Part shown: positions 8,186-16,712 of the stretch, piece by piece
Layout: each line of letters begins with the position of its first letter
Numbering within the stretch: the first letter of the stretch is position 1
Origin: CAZUCD01 sp964618855
GTDB lineage: Bacteria; Sumerlaeota; Sumerlaeia; SLMS01; JANRJK01
Length of the DNA: 26,128 bases
Reading direction: 5' to 3'
Assembly: GCA_964618855.1 (NCBI GenBank)
Contig: CAZUCD010000039.1
Location: forward strand, 1 to 26,128
Position numbers and translations under genes: made by a program
Notes under the pieces: model-generated
Database searches by the model: none
What the model was told of the DNA's origin: nothing
The model's input: the letters and a program-made list of their open reading frames with translations, nothing else

Positions 8186-9244
8186 TCAGCCGCGACCCGC
8201 GAGGTCCCGGAGTTCCGTCTTCGTGGCGCGCCACAATGAGCGCGAATCGTGCACCACCAGATTGTGGCACCCGACGCAGGACATCGGCTTCCGTCCCTCG
8301 GCGATGTCACGCCGCAGGGCCCGCCATTCCGCATTGTTCCAGAGCGAGCCCAGGTCGTCCTTCGTCAGGTCGCCGATCGCCCCCTCCTTCCACCAGCAGC
8401 AGAACTTCACCTCGCCCTTCACGGTGACGTGGATCTGTTCCCAGACGTTGTTGCAGTGGTAGGTGCGCTGGCCGTTGCCATTGGCGCGCTGGTCCACGTC
8501 GAAGGCCATCGGCAGGTGGTCGACGCGTATGCCATGGCGCAAGCCCAGCTCGCGCGCACGCCCGACCGCCTCCTCCGTCGCCTTCAGGTCCTTCACGCGC
8601 TCGTCCTCGAGGCCCGCCACGTAGGGGTACATGTTCTGGAAGACGACCACCGCGACGTTGTGTTCGCGCGCGATCTCGACAATCTTCTCGGTTTCACCGA
8701 TGTTGTCGCGCATGAGGCAAACGAGGAAGTTGACGATGGGGTGCGGGGTGCCGAGGCGCGCCTTCTCGTCGCGCAGCGCCGCGAGGTTGCCCAGAACCTC
8801 CTCCCAGTTGGCGCCCTTGCGCCACTTCTCGAAGGTCTGCTTCGTGCCGCCGTCGAAGCTCACCGTGATGATCATCGGCCCCAGCCTTGGCAGCACCTCG
8901 ATCGCTCCGCGCCTCCTCCACAGCGTGCCGTTGCTGATGACGGCGGGCGTCGCGCCGTTCTCCGTCACGATCTTCAGTATGTCGAAGATCTGCGGGTGCA
9001 TCATCGGCTCGCCGTTGCCGGTCAGGCCGACGTAGTTCGCGGAGCGGAAGTACGGGGCGAGGCGCTGGATGGCCTCGATGGGGACATTGCCGGAGTTCTT
9101 GACCGACTCGGGGTTCTCGCGCGGGCAGTGCGGGCACTTCAGGTTGCAGAAGTCGTTCACTTCGATGTGGATCCGAAGCGGTCGGGCCAGCATGCGGTCG
9201 CGCGAGAGAATCTTGTCCGCGCCGGACAGCAGCGTGTTCCACAT
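8186..9244 (-). CDS. Radical SAM enzyme with SPASM-type C-terminal cluster domain
   Basis: This is a 352-residue radical S-adenosylmethionine protein. CNLKCPHC (Cys33, Cys37, Cys40; CX3CX2C) binds the catalytic [4Fe-4S] cluster. GLTGNGEPMMHP (73-84) is the SAM-binding GGE-like motif, and ISNGTL (103-108) and VSFDGG (128-133) are typical later strands. The C-terminal region carries Cys264, Cys282, Cys283, Cys323 and Cys326 around YHCNNVWEQIHV, GEVKFCCWW and SCVGCHN, a SPASM-like auxiliary cluster domain. Such proteins modify peptides, proteins or small molecules; no substrate peptide gene is visible nearby. ATG 9244 lacks a strong RBS. The frame extends to ATG 9409 through 55 Pro/Arg-rich residues that I judge non-coding. 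A TTG at about 9274 with AAGGA upstream is another option. Confidence 0.9.
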   Translation of the reverse strand: MWNTLLSGADKILSRDRMLARPLRIHIEVNDFCNLKCPHCPRENPESVKNSGNVPIEAIQRLAPYFRSANYVGLTGNGEPMMHPQIFDILKIVTENGATPAVISNGTLWRRRGAIEVLPRLGPMIITVSFDGGTKQTFEKWRKGANWEEVLGNLAALRDEKARLGTPHPIVNFLVCLMRDNIGETEKIVEIAREHNVAVVVFQNMYPYVAGLEDERVKDLKATEEAVGRARELGLRHGIRVDHLPMAFDVDQRANGNGQRTYHCNNVWEQIHVTVKGEVKFCCWWKEGAIGDLTKDDLGSLWNNAEWRALRRDIAEGRKPMSCVGCHNLVVHDSRSLWRATKTELRDLAGRG

Positions 9245-9330
9245 GCGGCCGACGGGTAGGTGGGCGAGGGACAACGGCGGGAAGTTCCTTGGCGGGGGAG
9301 GCGTCGCGCCTGCGCGCCTTTCCCCTTCTC

Positions 9331-9349
9331 GGGAGCTGTCTTGGCTCCC
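9331..9349. repeat. Inverted repeat upstream of the radical SAM gene
   Basis: GGGAGC-TGTCTTG-GCTCCC has perfect 6-bp arms and a 7-nt spacer in the 230-bp gap between tetR and the radical SAM gene. It lies about 87 bp before ATG 9244. It could be an operator or a leader hairpin; neither strand shows a T-tract. Confidence 0.4.
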
Positions 9350-9474
9350 TCGGGAATCGCTCGCAAGGAATTGGTCTCTGGGCCGGGGTCGGGGGATGGG
9401 TTTCGGCACTCAGGCAACGGTTGTCGGAATCCTGCCCCCGGAGCCTAGAAAATCCACCACCCGGAACCCAGCCA

Positions 9475-10050
9475 TCACCCCGCCTCGGCTCCGACGTTCC
9501 CCGACGCCATGGCGAGAAGCCGCTCCACGGTGGCCGACTTCTCCTCCGGGGTGAAGGGCGAGATGTCGAGAAGCTCCCAGAAGCCGAGCCCCTCCGCGGC
9601 GAGGAGCACCACGAGCCTGTCGAGGTCCACGCGGCCATCCTGGGTTGCGATCGAGCGCACCACGGCGCCGATGTGGGCGCGGATGGGGTCGAGGAGCTTG
9701 CGGTCCGCCGCGGCCGCCGCGAGCAGCGCGGAGGCTATCCTTCGGCACCTCTCCGGATCGCCGCAGCCCTCCGCGGGGAACTTCGTCATGATGTGGGCCC
9801 GCACGTGGCGATCCGGCGACGGCGGAAGCGCGTCCAGCGTTTCCGTCTGCCTCGTCCGGTAGTCGTCGATCAGCCGCTGCACCATCGAGGCCAGAAGCGC
9901 CTCCTTCGAGGGGAAGTGGTACAGCAGCCCCCCCTTGCTTACGCCGGCGCGTTCGGCGACCGCCTCCAGCGTCAGCCGGTTCGACCCGACCTCGGTCACG
10001 ACCGCCTCTGCGGCCTCAAGAATGTGCTCGCGCGAGCTTGGGCGTCCCAT
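9475..10050 (-). CDS. TetR/AcrR-family transcriptional repressor
   Basis: This is a 191-residue regulator. The N-terminal TetR DNA-binding domain is textbook: REHILEAAEAVVTEVG (7-22), then the helix-turn-helix LTLEAVAERAGVSKGGLLYHFPSKEALL (27-53). The C-terminal ligand domain (about 60-191) is helical and variable. ATG 10050 has AAAGGAG 7 nt upstream. The gene begins 17 bp after the stop of the RND pump gene, so it is the third gene of the efflux operon, an arrangement typical of autorepressed pumps. The likely operator is the inverted repeat at 14553-14568. The ligand would be a pump substrate, unidentified. Confidence 0.93.
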   Translation of the reverse strand: MGRPSSREHILEAAEAVVTEVGSNRLTLEAVAERAGVSKGGLLYHFPSKEALLASMVQRLIDDYRTRQTETLDALPPSPDRHVRAHIMTKFPAEGCGDPERCRRIASALLAAAAADRKLLDPIRAHIGAVVRSIATQDGRVDLDRLVVLLAAEGLGFWELLDISPFTPEEKSATVERLLAMASGNVGAEAG

Positions 10051-10067
10051 GGGATGCGCTCCTTTCG

Positions 10068-13000
10068 TCAGGTGTGTGCGGCCTGCGGAACATCCTCGTC
10101 CGCAAGGTCCGGGTGACCGCTCCCGCCCATGGCGGATGCGGCCTCGGGGCTGCGGCGGCGGAAGAGTCCCCCCGCCTTCTCCACGAGGTAGAAAAACAGC
10201 GGGACAAAGAACATGTCGAGGAACGTGGCGGCGATCATGCCCCCCATGACGGACGTGCCGATCGAGTGCCGGCCCGCGGCGCCCGCGCCCGTGCTGATCG
10301 CAAGCGGCAGCACCCCGAAGATGAACGCCAGCGACGTCATCACGAAGGGCCTCAGGCGCACCCGCGCCGCCTCGATCGCCGCCTCCCGCAGCGTGCGTCC
10401 CTTCTCGTGCAGGACCGAGGCGAACTCGACGATCAGGATCGCATTCTTCGCCGCCAGGCCTATCAGCGCCAGCAGCCCGATCTGGAAGTAGATGTCCTTC
10501 GAGATGTCGCGCATCCCAATCGCGATGATGGCGCCGAAGGCGCCGCTGGGAATGCCCAGCAGGACCGCGAACGGCAGCGTCCACTTCTCATACTGCGCCG
10601 CGAGCACGAGGAACACCATCACAAGGCCGAACCCGATCACCAGCGGCGCCTGCTTCCCAGCCTTGATTTCCTGGTACGAGGCACCGCTCCACTCGAAGCC
10701 ATACCCCTGCGGGAGCGCCTTCGCGGAGACCTCCTCCACGATGCGGATCGCATCGCCCGTGCTGAAGCCCGGCGCGGGCTCGCCCGTGAACTGGACCGAC
10801 GGGAAGCCATTGAAACGCGTCACGACGTTCGGCCCCGACTGGAACCGCGTCTCCACGATGCCGGAGAGCGGCACCATCTCGCCGAACCGGTTGCGCACGA
10901 ACACGCGCTCGATCGACTGCGGGGTGTTGCGCGCGGACTCGATCGCCTGCAACTGCACGCGGTGGATGCGACCGAAACGCGAGAAGTCGTTCACGTACAG
11001 GCTGCCGAGGAGCGCCTGGAGCGTGTCGTAGATGTCGTTGATCGCGACGCCGTGCAGCTTCGCCCGCGCGCGGTCCACGTCGAGGAAGAGCTGCGGCTGC
11101 GAGACGTTGATGCTGGCGCGGATGTTCTGCAGCTCGGGCCGCTTCGCAAGTTCGCCCTGCAGCATCTGCATCGTCTCGGCAAGCTCCCTCACGTCCCCTC
11201 CCGTGCGGCTCTGGAGTTGGTACTCGAAGCCGGCGCGCAGGCCCAGCCCCATCACCGGCGGCGGGTTGAACGCGAGCACGAGCCCCTCCTTCAGGCCGCC
11301 GAATCGTCCGTACATCTTTCCAACCAGCGCGTCCACATGCTGGTCCGGCCGCTTGCGCTCGTCCCACGTCTTCAGGGGCACGAACATCAGCGCGGAGTTC
11401 GAAGCGGACGACCAGCCGGCGAGGAAGTCCACCCCCGCCAGGGTCACCGCGTGCCGCACCTCGGGCTGCTGCAGCAGGAACTCCTCCACCTGCGCCGCCA
11501 CCTCGACCGTGCGGTCGATCGATGCCCCCGGGGGCAGCAGCACCGCCACGATGAAGAACCCCTGGTCCTCCTGCGGGATGAACCCGCTCGGCGTCTTCTT
11601 GAACAGGTCCCACGTCGTCCAGAGCATCGCGGCGAAGAGCATCATCGTGATGAAGCCGAACCTGATCGACTGCCGCACCACGCGCGTGTACCCCCGCGTG
11701 ATGAACGCGAAGAACTGGTCGAACCACCGGAAGATGATGAACTTCTCATCGTGAGGCTTCAGCAGGAGCGCGCACAGCGCGGGGCTCAGCGTCAGCGCCA
11801 CGATGCCGGAAATCGTCACCGATATCGCGATCGTCACGGCGAACTGCTTGTACATCTCGCCGGTCAGCCCGCCGAGGAAGCCCACGGGGAGGAACACCGA
11901 GGAGAGCACCAGCACGATCGCGATGATGGGTCCCGTGACCTGCTCCATCGCTCGGATCGTGGCCTCCCGCACCGCGAGGCCCTCCTCGTGCATCAGGCGC
12001 TCCACGTTCTCCACCACGATGATCGCATCGTCCACGACGATGCCGATGGCGAGCACCAGCCCGAACAGCGTCAGCGAGTTCACGGAGAACCCGAGCAGCA
12101 GCATCCCGCCGAACGTCCCAATGATCGCGACAGGCACGGCCAGCAGCGGAATCAGCGTCGCGCGCCACGTCCCGAGGAAGAACAGCACCACCAGCGAGAC
12201 GAGGAACACCGCCTCCCCGAACGTTTTCGCGACCTCCTCGATCGCGATGCGGATGAAGGGCGTCGAGTCGTACGGGACCTCGTAGTACATGCCCTCCGGC
12301 ATGTTCGCAGCCAGCGTGTCCATCGTCCTGCGCAGCGCCTGCACCGTCTCCAGCGCGTTCCCGCCCGACTTCAGGTACGTCAGGATGTACGTCGTCGGCT
12401 TGCCGTCCTGCCGCCCGACCATGTCGAAGGACTGCGAGCCGAGCTCGACCTTCGCCACGTCGTCGAGGTGCAGCACCGTGCCGTCGGGATTCGCGCGCAG
12501 GACGATCTTCTCGAACTCCTCGACCGTCTTGAGGCGACCGCGCGTCACCACGGGGAGCGTGAACTCGATCCGTCCCTCGGAGGGTTCGGCGCCGATGCGC
12601 CCCGCCGCATAGAGCCCGTTCTGCTCGCGGATCGCCGAGGCAACCTCCGAGACCGTCATCCCCTTTGCGGTGAGCTGGTCCGGGTCGATCCAGATCCGCA
12701 TCGAGTAGTCCCCGCCGCCGAACACCTGCGCGTTGCCGATTCCGGGCACCCGCTTGATCGTGTCCAGCATGTTGATTGAGGCGTAGTTGCTCAGGAAGAG
12801 CGCGTCGTGCGACTCGTCCTTCGACTTCAGCGAGGCCACCATCAGCATGTTGTTCGAGGACTTCTCGACCACGATGCCTTGGCGGATGGTCTCCTGCGGC
12901 AGGCGCGGCTCGGCGCGCTTCAGCTTGTTCTGCACCTCAACCGCCGCCAGGTCGATGTCCGTGCCGATCTCGAACGAGGCGGAAACCGAGTACCCGCCAT

Positions 13001-13256
13001 CGTTGCCGCTGTACGACTGGAAGTAGATCAGGTCCTTGACGCCGGAGAGTTCCTGCTCGATCGGCGCGGCAAGGGACTCGGCGACCGTCTCCGCGTTCGC
13101 GCCCGGATACGCCGCCCGCACCGTCACCGTCGGCGGCGTGATCTCGGGGAAGCGCTCCACCGGCAGCCGCGTGATCGAGGCCCCGCCGATGAGAAAGATG
13201 ATGATCGACAGCACGCCCGCGAAGATCGGGCGGTCGATGAAGAATCTGGATATCAT
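10068..13256 (-). CDS. RND (HAE1-type) multidrug efflux pump, inner-membrane transporter
   Basis: This is a 1062-residue AcrB/MexB-like proton-driven exporter of full family length. It begins MISRFFIDRPIFAGVLSI, the standard TM1 entry of this family. Proton-relay residues are present: Asp409-Asp410 in TM4 (AIGIVVDDAIIVVENVER) and Lys937 in TM10 (LIGLAAKNAILIVEF). The GxxxD-like TM repeats and two large periplasmic porter/docking loops (about 30-330 and 560-870) are intact with no frameshift. The gene overlaps the upstream membrane fusion protein gene by 4 bp (ATGA). No TolC-type outer-membrane gene is in the operon, so a TolC encoded elsewhere is presumably used. Efflux of hydrophobic drugs, dyes or detergents is family knowledge; the actual substrates are unknown. 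Confidence 0.97.
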   Translation of the reverse strand: MISRFFIDRPIFAGVLSIIIFLIGGASITRLPVERFPEITPPTVTVRAAYPGANAETVAESLAAPIEQELSGVKDLIYFQSYSGNDGGYSVSASFEIGTDIDLAAVEVQNKLKRAEPRLPQETIRQGIVVEKSSNNMLMVASLKSKDESHDALFLSNYASINMLDTIKRVPGIGNAQVFGGGDYSMRIWIDPDQLTAKGMTVSEVASAIREQNGLYAAGRIGAEPSEGRIEFTLPVVTRGRLKTVEEFEKIVLRANPDGTVLHLDDVAKVELGSQSFDMVGRQDGKPTTYILTYLKSGGNALETVQALRRTMDTLAANMPEGMYYEVPYDSTPFIRIAIEEVAKTFGEAVFLVSLVVLFFLGTWRATLIPLLAVPVAIIGTFGGMLLLGFSVNSLTLFGLVLAIGIVVDDAIIVVENVERLMHEEGLAVREATIRAMEQVTGPIIAIVLVLSSVFLPVGFLGGLTGEMYKQFAVTIAISVTISGIVALTLSPALCALLLKPHDEKFIIFRWFDQFFAFITRGYTRVVRQSIRFGFITMMLFAAMLWTTWDLFKKTPSGFIPQEDQGFFIVAVLLPPGASIDRTVEVAAQVEEFLLQQPEVRHAVTLAGVDFLAGWSSASNSALMFVPLKTWDERKRPDQHVDALVGKMYGRFGGLKEGLVLAFNPPPVMGLGLRAGFEYQLQSRTGGDVRELAETMQMLQGELAKRPELQNIRASINVSQPQLFLDVDRARAKLHGVAINDIYDTLQALLGSLYVNDFSRFGRIHRVQLQAIESARNTPQSIERVFVRNRFGEMVPLSGIVETRFQSGPNVVTRFNGFPSVQFTGEPAPGFSTGDAIRIVEEVSAKALPQGYGFEWSGASYQEIKAGKQAPLVIGFGLVMVFLVLAAQYEKWTLPFAVLLGIPSGAFGAIIAIGMRDISKDIYFQIGLLALIGLAAKNAILIVEFASVLHEKGRTLREAAIEAARVRLRPFVMTSLAFIFGVLPLAISTGAGAAGRHSIGTSVMGGMIAATFLDMFFVPLFFYLVEKAGGLFRRRSPEAASAMGGSGHPDLADEDVPQAAHT

Positions 13257-14437
13257 GGGCGCTTTCCGGCGACCTCGGTCGCGGCGGGTGTGGCGATGTA
13301 CGGGACCGGGGTCACCACCGTGCCGGGTGGCGCCTTCATGAAGCCGTCCACCAGCACGCGCTCACCGGGAGCCAGGCCGTCCTCGATGTTCCACTCCGTC
13401 CCGTTCCAGGCGCCCACCTTCACCGGGCGGAACTGCACGGTGTTCTTTTCGTCTATCACGAACACGGAGGACCCGGCCGGGCTCTGCAGCACCGAGCGCT
13501 GCGGAACGGACGTCACGTTGGGGCGCGTCACGCCCAGCGCGCGCACCCGCACGAACTGTCCCGGGCGCAGTTTCAGGTCGGGGTTCGGGAACTCGATCCG
13601 GATGCGCGTCGTTCCGGTGCGCTCGTCGAAGGCGGGCTCGGCAAAGTTGATCTTCCCTCCCTCGAGCACCACCGTCCCGTCCGAAAGCATCGCCTGAAAG
13701 TCGCCCTTCTCGTCCGGCATCACGTAGCGCCCGGAAGCAACACCACGACGCCACGCCACATACTCGCGCTCGCTCACGGAGAAGCTCACGTAGATCGGGT
13801 CGAGCTGCGTGATCCGCGTCAGCAGGCTGTTCTCCCCGCTGTCCACCAGCGCGCCGTCGTCCTTGAGCGCCTTCCAGATCACGCCGTTGGCCGGAGCGTG
13901 CACCGTGGTGTAGCTCAGGTCCAGCTTCGCCTTCGCGAGCCCCGCCTCCATCAGCACGACGCCCGCCTTCGCGACGTCCACCTGCGCCTCGGCCCGGTCC
14001 ACGTCACCCTGCGAGACGGCCCCCGCCGCGGACTCGCGGATGCGCTTGAGGCGGTCCAACTCCTTCTCCGCGAGCCGCAACTGCGCCTCGGCCTGGGCCA
14101 CTTGGGCCTTGGCGATCTCCACGTTGGCGCGGAACTCGTCGCTGTTGATTTCGAACAGGACATCCCCCGCCTTCACGGTCGCGCCCTCATCGAATGTGCG
14201 CGACGAAAGGAACCCGCGCACGCGCGCGCGCACCTCCGTCGTTCGGGAGGGCTCCGCCAACGCCAGATGCTCGTATTCGACGTCGATCGTCTTCGGTTCC
14301 ACGGTCACGAAGGTCACCTCCGGAGGAGGCATGTTGGCAGGCGGTCCACCTTCCTGTGGAGGTCCGTCTGCGGGGGAACGGCCCACCGCGCCAAGGATCG
14401 CCAGCACCACGGCCATCGTCCTGAGGGAGCGTCGCAT
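13253..14437 (-). CDS. RND efflux periplasmic adaptor (membrane fusion protein)
   Basis: This 394-residue AcrA/MexA-type adaptor links the pump to an outer-membrane channel. It has an N-terminal hydrophobic export segment (about 7-20) without a clear lipobox cysteine, followed by a Pro-rich spacer. The barrel-sandwich/lipoyl half-motif is VRARVRGFLSS..FDEGATVKAGDVLFEIN. A helical hairpin follows (AKAQVAQAEAQLRLAEKELDRL and EAQVDVAKAGVVLMEAGLAKAKLDL), then the second lipoyl half (TVHAPANGVIW), the beta-barrel (DPIYVSFSVSE) and the membrane-proximal domain. ATG 14437 (MRRSLRTMAVV) was preferred over the longer frame from 14518; CCAGGA lies about 11 nt upstream. It is the first gene of the operon. 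Confidence 0.95.
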   Translation of the reverse strand: MRRSLRTMAVVLAILGAVGRSPADGPPQEGGPPANMPPPEVTFVTVEPKTIDVEYEHLALAEPSRTTEVRARVRGFLSSRTFDEGATVKAGDVLFEINSDEFRANVEIAKAQVAQAEAQLRLAEKELDRLKRIRESAAGAVSQGDVDRAEAQVDVAKAGVVLMEAGLAKAKLDLSYTTVHAPANGVIWKALKDDGALVDSGENSLLTRITQLDPIYVSFSVSEREYVAWRRGVASGRYVMPDEKGDFQAMLSDGTVVLEGGKINFAEPAFDERTGTTRIRIEFPNPDLKLRPGQFVRVRALGVTRPNVTSVPQRSVLQSPAGSSVFVIDEKNTVQFRPVKVGAWNGTEWNIEDGLAPGERVLVDGFMKAPPGTVVTPVPYIATPAATEVAGKRP

Positions 14438-14548
14438 TTGGTTCAATCCTGGAGAATAGGGGAAACCCGGATGGCTGATTTGCCGAGGTTTCGGCGTCCC
14501 GTTGCCGACCTGCGCCATCGGAGGTCAATCTGCCCCGCAATGAACGGA

Positions 14549-14554
14549 TTTATA
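14549..14554 (-). promoter_or_regulatory. -10-like box of the efflux operon promoter
   Basis: TATAAA on the minus strand, about 112 bp before the adaptor ATG. No convincing -35 hexamer lies at the usual distance, as is common for regulated promoters. The box overlaps the inverted repeat at 14553-14568. Confidence 0.45.
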
Positions 14555-14568
14555 CCGTCCAGCCGGTA
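14553..14568. promoter_or_regulatory. Putative TetR operator of the efflux operon
   Basis: TACCG-TCCAGC-CGGTA is an inverted repeat with 5-bp arms and a 6-nt spacer. It resembles the TACCG(N6)CGGTA pattern common at TetR-family operators and overlaps the edge of the -10-like box. Repressor bound here would block the promoter. A near copy sits at 20691-20706. Confidence 0.5.
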
Positions 14569-14682
14569 CACTTATGCACGGATCGTGCCTGAGTTCCCTC
14601 ACTTGGCTGCGGGCTGTTCGGTCAGTTCCAAGGCCTTCCCTGCCAGGGCCGACGGAGGACCCTCCCTCCGCGCCGCCACCAG

Positions 14683-16623
14683 CTAGACTTTGTGGATGTG
14701 GGCCCCCGGGACTTTGGACATCGCCCGATAGGCGGCCCAAACGGAGGAGTCCGCGGCATCAATGACCAACCACGAGCATTGGGTGCCCTCCAAGCCCTTG
14801 CCCAACGCCTCCGTCAGCGCGTTCACGGCGCGGTTGGAGTTCTCCTGCGACTGCTTGAGCGCCTTCAGCTTGAATGCGAGCACGTGGTTGGACTCTTCGG
14901 GATGGGCGCGCAACCGCCGGCGCACGAGGATCGCCTCCTTGATGTGCGGCGAGTCCCTGAGCACGGCACGCACGGGTGATAGCTGTGCCTCCGTCAGTTC
15001 CGCGGGCAGGAACGCGTCGCTCGCGGAAACGACGCTCCGTTCGGTGTTCAGCCTCTCCACGACTTCCCCTGCTGCATCCCCCTCGCGCAGGTACGCCTCC
15101 GACAGCTCCTCGCGCCCCGTCCTGCGCAGGTACGAGCCGATGATCTGGCTGGCTTCGAGTCGCGCCTCCGGATCCGACACCATGACCTTGCGCAGAAGCT
15201 CGATGCCGCTGTCGTCGTCCTCCTCGAGCCGCCGGATTCCCGCGTGGTAGTTCGCGGGGAGGGATTCGGGATCGGCCGCGAGCAGTTCCTCCCACGCCGC
15301 GGCGCCTTCATCCGAACCCCTGACCGCCCCCAGCAGGTTTGCGCGCGCGAACCGGTCGTCCCCTGCGAGCGTTCCCGCCGCGTGCATCTCCTCGAGTTGG
15401 GCGAGCCTGGCGGAGTATTCGCCGAACTCCGCGTGGACGGCCCTCCACTTTTCAGTCACCGTCCGGTTGAGGAGTTCCGACAAGCGTGCAGCAAGGGCCC
15501 CCGCCCGTGGGCCCAGGAAGTGGTCGATCGCGGTCGTCTCCGGCTTCGCGGGCACCAGCCCCAGCCGTTCCAGATCCTCCGCACTCATCGACGGTCCGAC
15601 CTCGAATCCCATGGAACGAAGCCTGTCGCGCAGCGCCGGATGGGAGTCCGTGTGCCCCGTGGGTTCGCGGAAGGCACGCAGCGCCGGCAGGGTCAGGTCG
15701 CTCGTCTCGATTACTTCCCCCGCCATCTGGACGACCTTCTCGACCCGGTCGGCCGGCGGCTCCGGGCCCGCGGCGAACATCTGGCGCATCAGTTTTTCGG
15801 ACCGCCTTTGGTATGCCCTCGCGCAGGCGTCCATCAGTACGAGGAAGCCGCCTGCGTCGCGGGCACTGGTCATTTCGACAGCCGCGCGGTCCGCCTCGTA
15901 CTCGGCCTGGCGTCGCTCCGCGAAGGACCAGGCGGCAAGCCGCGGCATGAACCAGTTCGCGAACCGTCGGAACAGCCCAGCCCCGCTCGCCTCACCCTGG
16001 TTCAATTGATCGGCGAGGCGGCCCCAGGTCGCCTCCACCCGGTAGATCCAGATTCCGAACGTCCCGTGGCGGTGCGAGAGGTGCCCCAGCTCGTGGGCGA
16101 TCACCGAAAGCAACTGCCCCGGGGAGGCCATCCTCATGAGGGGCAGCCCAAGCAGCAGCGTGTTCCTGTACCCGCCGAAGATGCCGAAGCGCGGCACCTG
16201 CGCCATGGCCGCGTTGAAGTCCGCGTCGAGCACGATCTCGTGCACGGGCGAGCACTGCAGCGCCTCCCGCATGCGCTCGACCTCGCGGAAGAGTTCCGGC
16301 GCATCCTCCGGGCGCAGCCGCAGCCCTTCCGGCGGTTCGATGCGCACCCAAAGGGACTTCGCGAGCACATAGCACAGGGGCACGACGATGATCAGCCCCT
16401 TCAGCAGTATCTGGATGGCGCCCCCGGACCGCCCGTGCGTCAGCGCGTAGTAGCCGAACGCGAGCATCCCGCCCAGCACCGCGAGCAGCAGGATCAGCAT
16501 GAACCAGATGTACAGGTAGCCGAGCGCCGTCAGGGCGGCCAGCCTCCTGCGGTACGACTTGGGGTTGGCCCCGGCGAGCGCCTCCGCCCTGCGGACGATT
16601 CCCTCGAACTCTATCCTATTCAT
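14683..16623 (-). CDS. M48-family (HtpX/STE24-like) membrane zinc metalloprotease with TPR-like C-terminus
   Basis: This 646-residue protein has two N-terminal transmembrane segments (about 33-58 and 70-90). The protease domain carries HELGH at 177-181 (His177, Glu178, His181) and the third zinc ligand in EYEADRAA (Glu241), both standard for M48. LLGLPLM and SPGQLLSVIAHELGHLSHRHG match the family strongly. Residues about 400-646 form an extra helical domain with TPR-like units (ARLAQLEEMHAAGTLAGDDRFARANLL, EELLAADPESLPANYHAG), as in BepA-type proteases of envelope quality control. Unlike BepA it keeps membrane anchors rather than a signal peptide. ATG 16623 has GAAAGG about 7 nt upstream. It starts 89 bp after the surface-protein gene. 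The client proteins are unknown. Confidence 0.92.
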   Translation of the reverse strand: MNRIEFEGIVRRAEALAGANPKSYRRRLAALTALGYLYIWFMLILLLAVLGGMLAFGYYALTHGRSGGAIQILLKGLIIVVPLCYVLAKSLWVRIEPPEGLRLRPEDAPELFREVERMREALQCSPVHEIVLDADFNAAMAQVPRFGIFGGYRNTLLLGLPLMRMASPGQLLSVIAHELGHLSHRHGTFGIWIYRVEATWGRLADQLNQGEASGAGLFRRFANWFMPRLAAWSFAERRQAEYEADRAAVEMTSARDAGGFLVLMDACARAYQRRSEKLMRQMFAAGPEPPADRVEKVVQMAGEVIETSDLTLPALRAFREPTGHTDSHPALRDRLRSMGFEVGPSMSAEDLERLGLVPAKPETTAIDHFLGPRAGALAARLSELLNRTVTEKWRAVHAEFGEYSARLAQLEEMHAAGTLAGDDRFARANLLGAVRGSDEGAAAWEELLAADPESLPANYHAGIRRLEEDDDSGIELLRKVMVSDPEARLEASQIIGSYLRRTGREELSEAYLREGDAAGEVVERLNTERSVVSASDAFLPAELTEAQLSPVRAVLRDSPHIKEAILVRRRLRAHPEESNHVLAFKLKALKQSQENSNRAVNALTEALGKGLEGTQCSWLVIDAADSSVWAAYRAMSKVPGAHIHKV

Positions 16624-16712
16624 GCGATGCCTTTCGTGCGCCGGTCGCTCACCGCGCCTACAATCTGGACGCGCCAACCCATGTCACTTGGTTTCTTGGA
16701 TGATCCCCGCCC

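Noticed and set aside
9245..9409. N-terminal 55-residue extension of the radical SAM protein
   Set aside because: Its Pro/Arg/Ser-rich composition and the inverted repeat at 9331-9349 look like leader DNA, and the family normally starts shortly before the CX3CX2C motif.
10038..12779. 913-codon open frame on the plus strand
   Set aside because: It is exactly antisense to the RND pump, is extremely Arg/His/Glu-rich, and shows no domain; GC-rich codon bias on the opposite strand keeps the frame free of stops.
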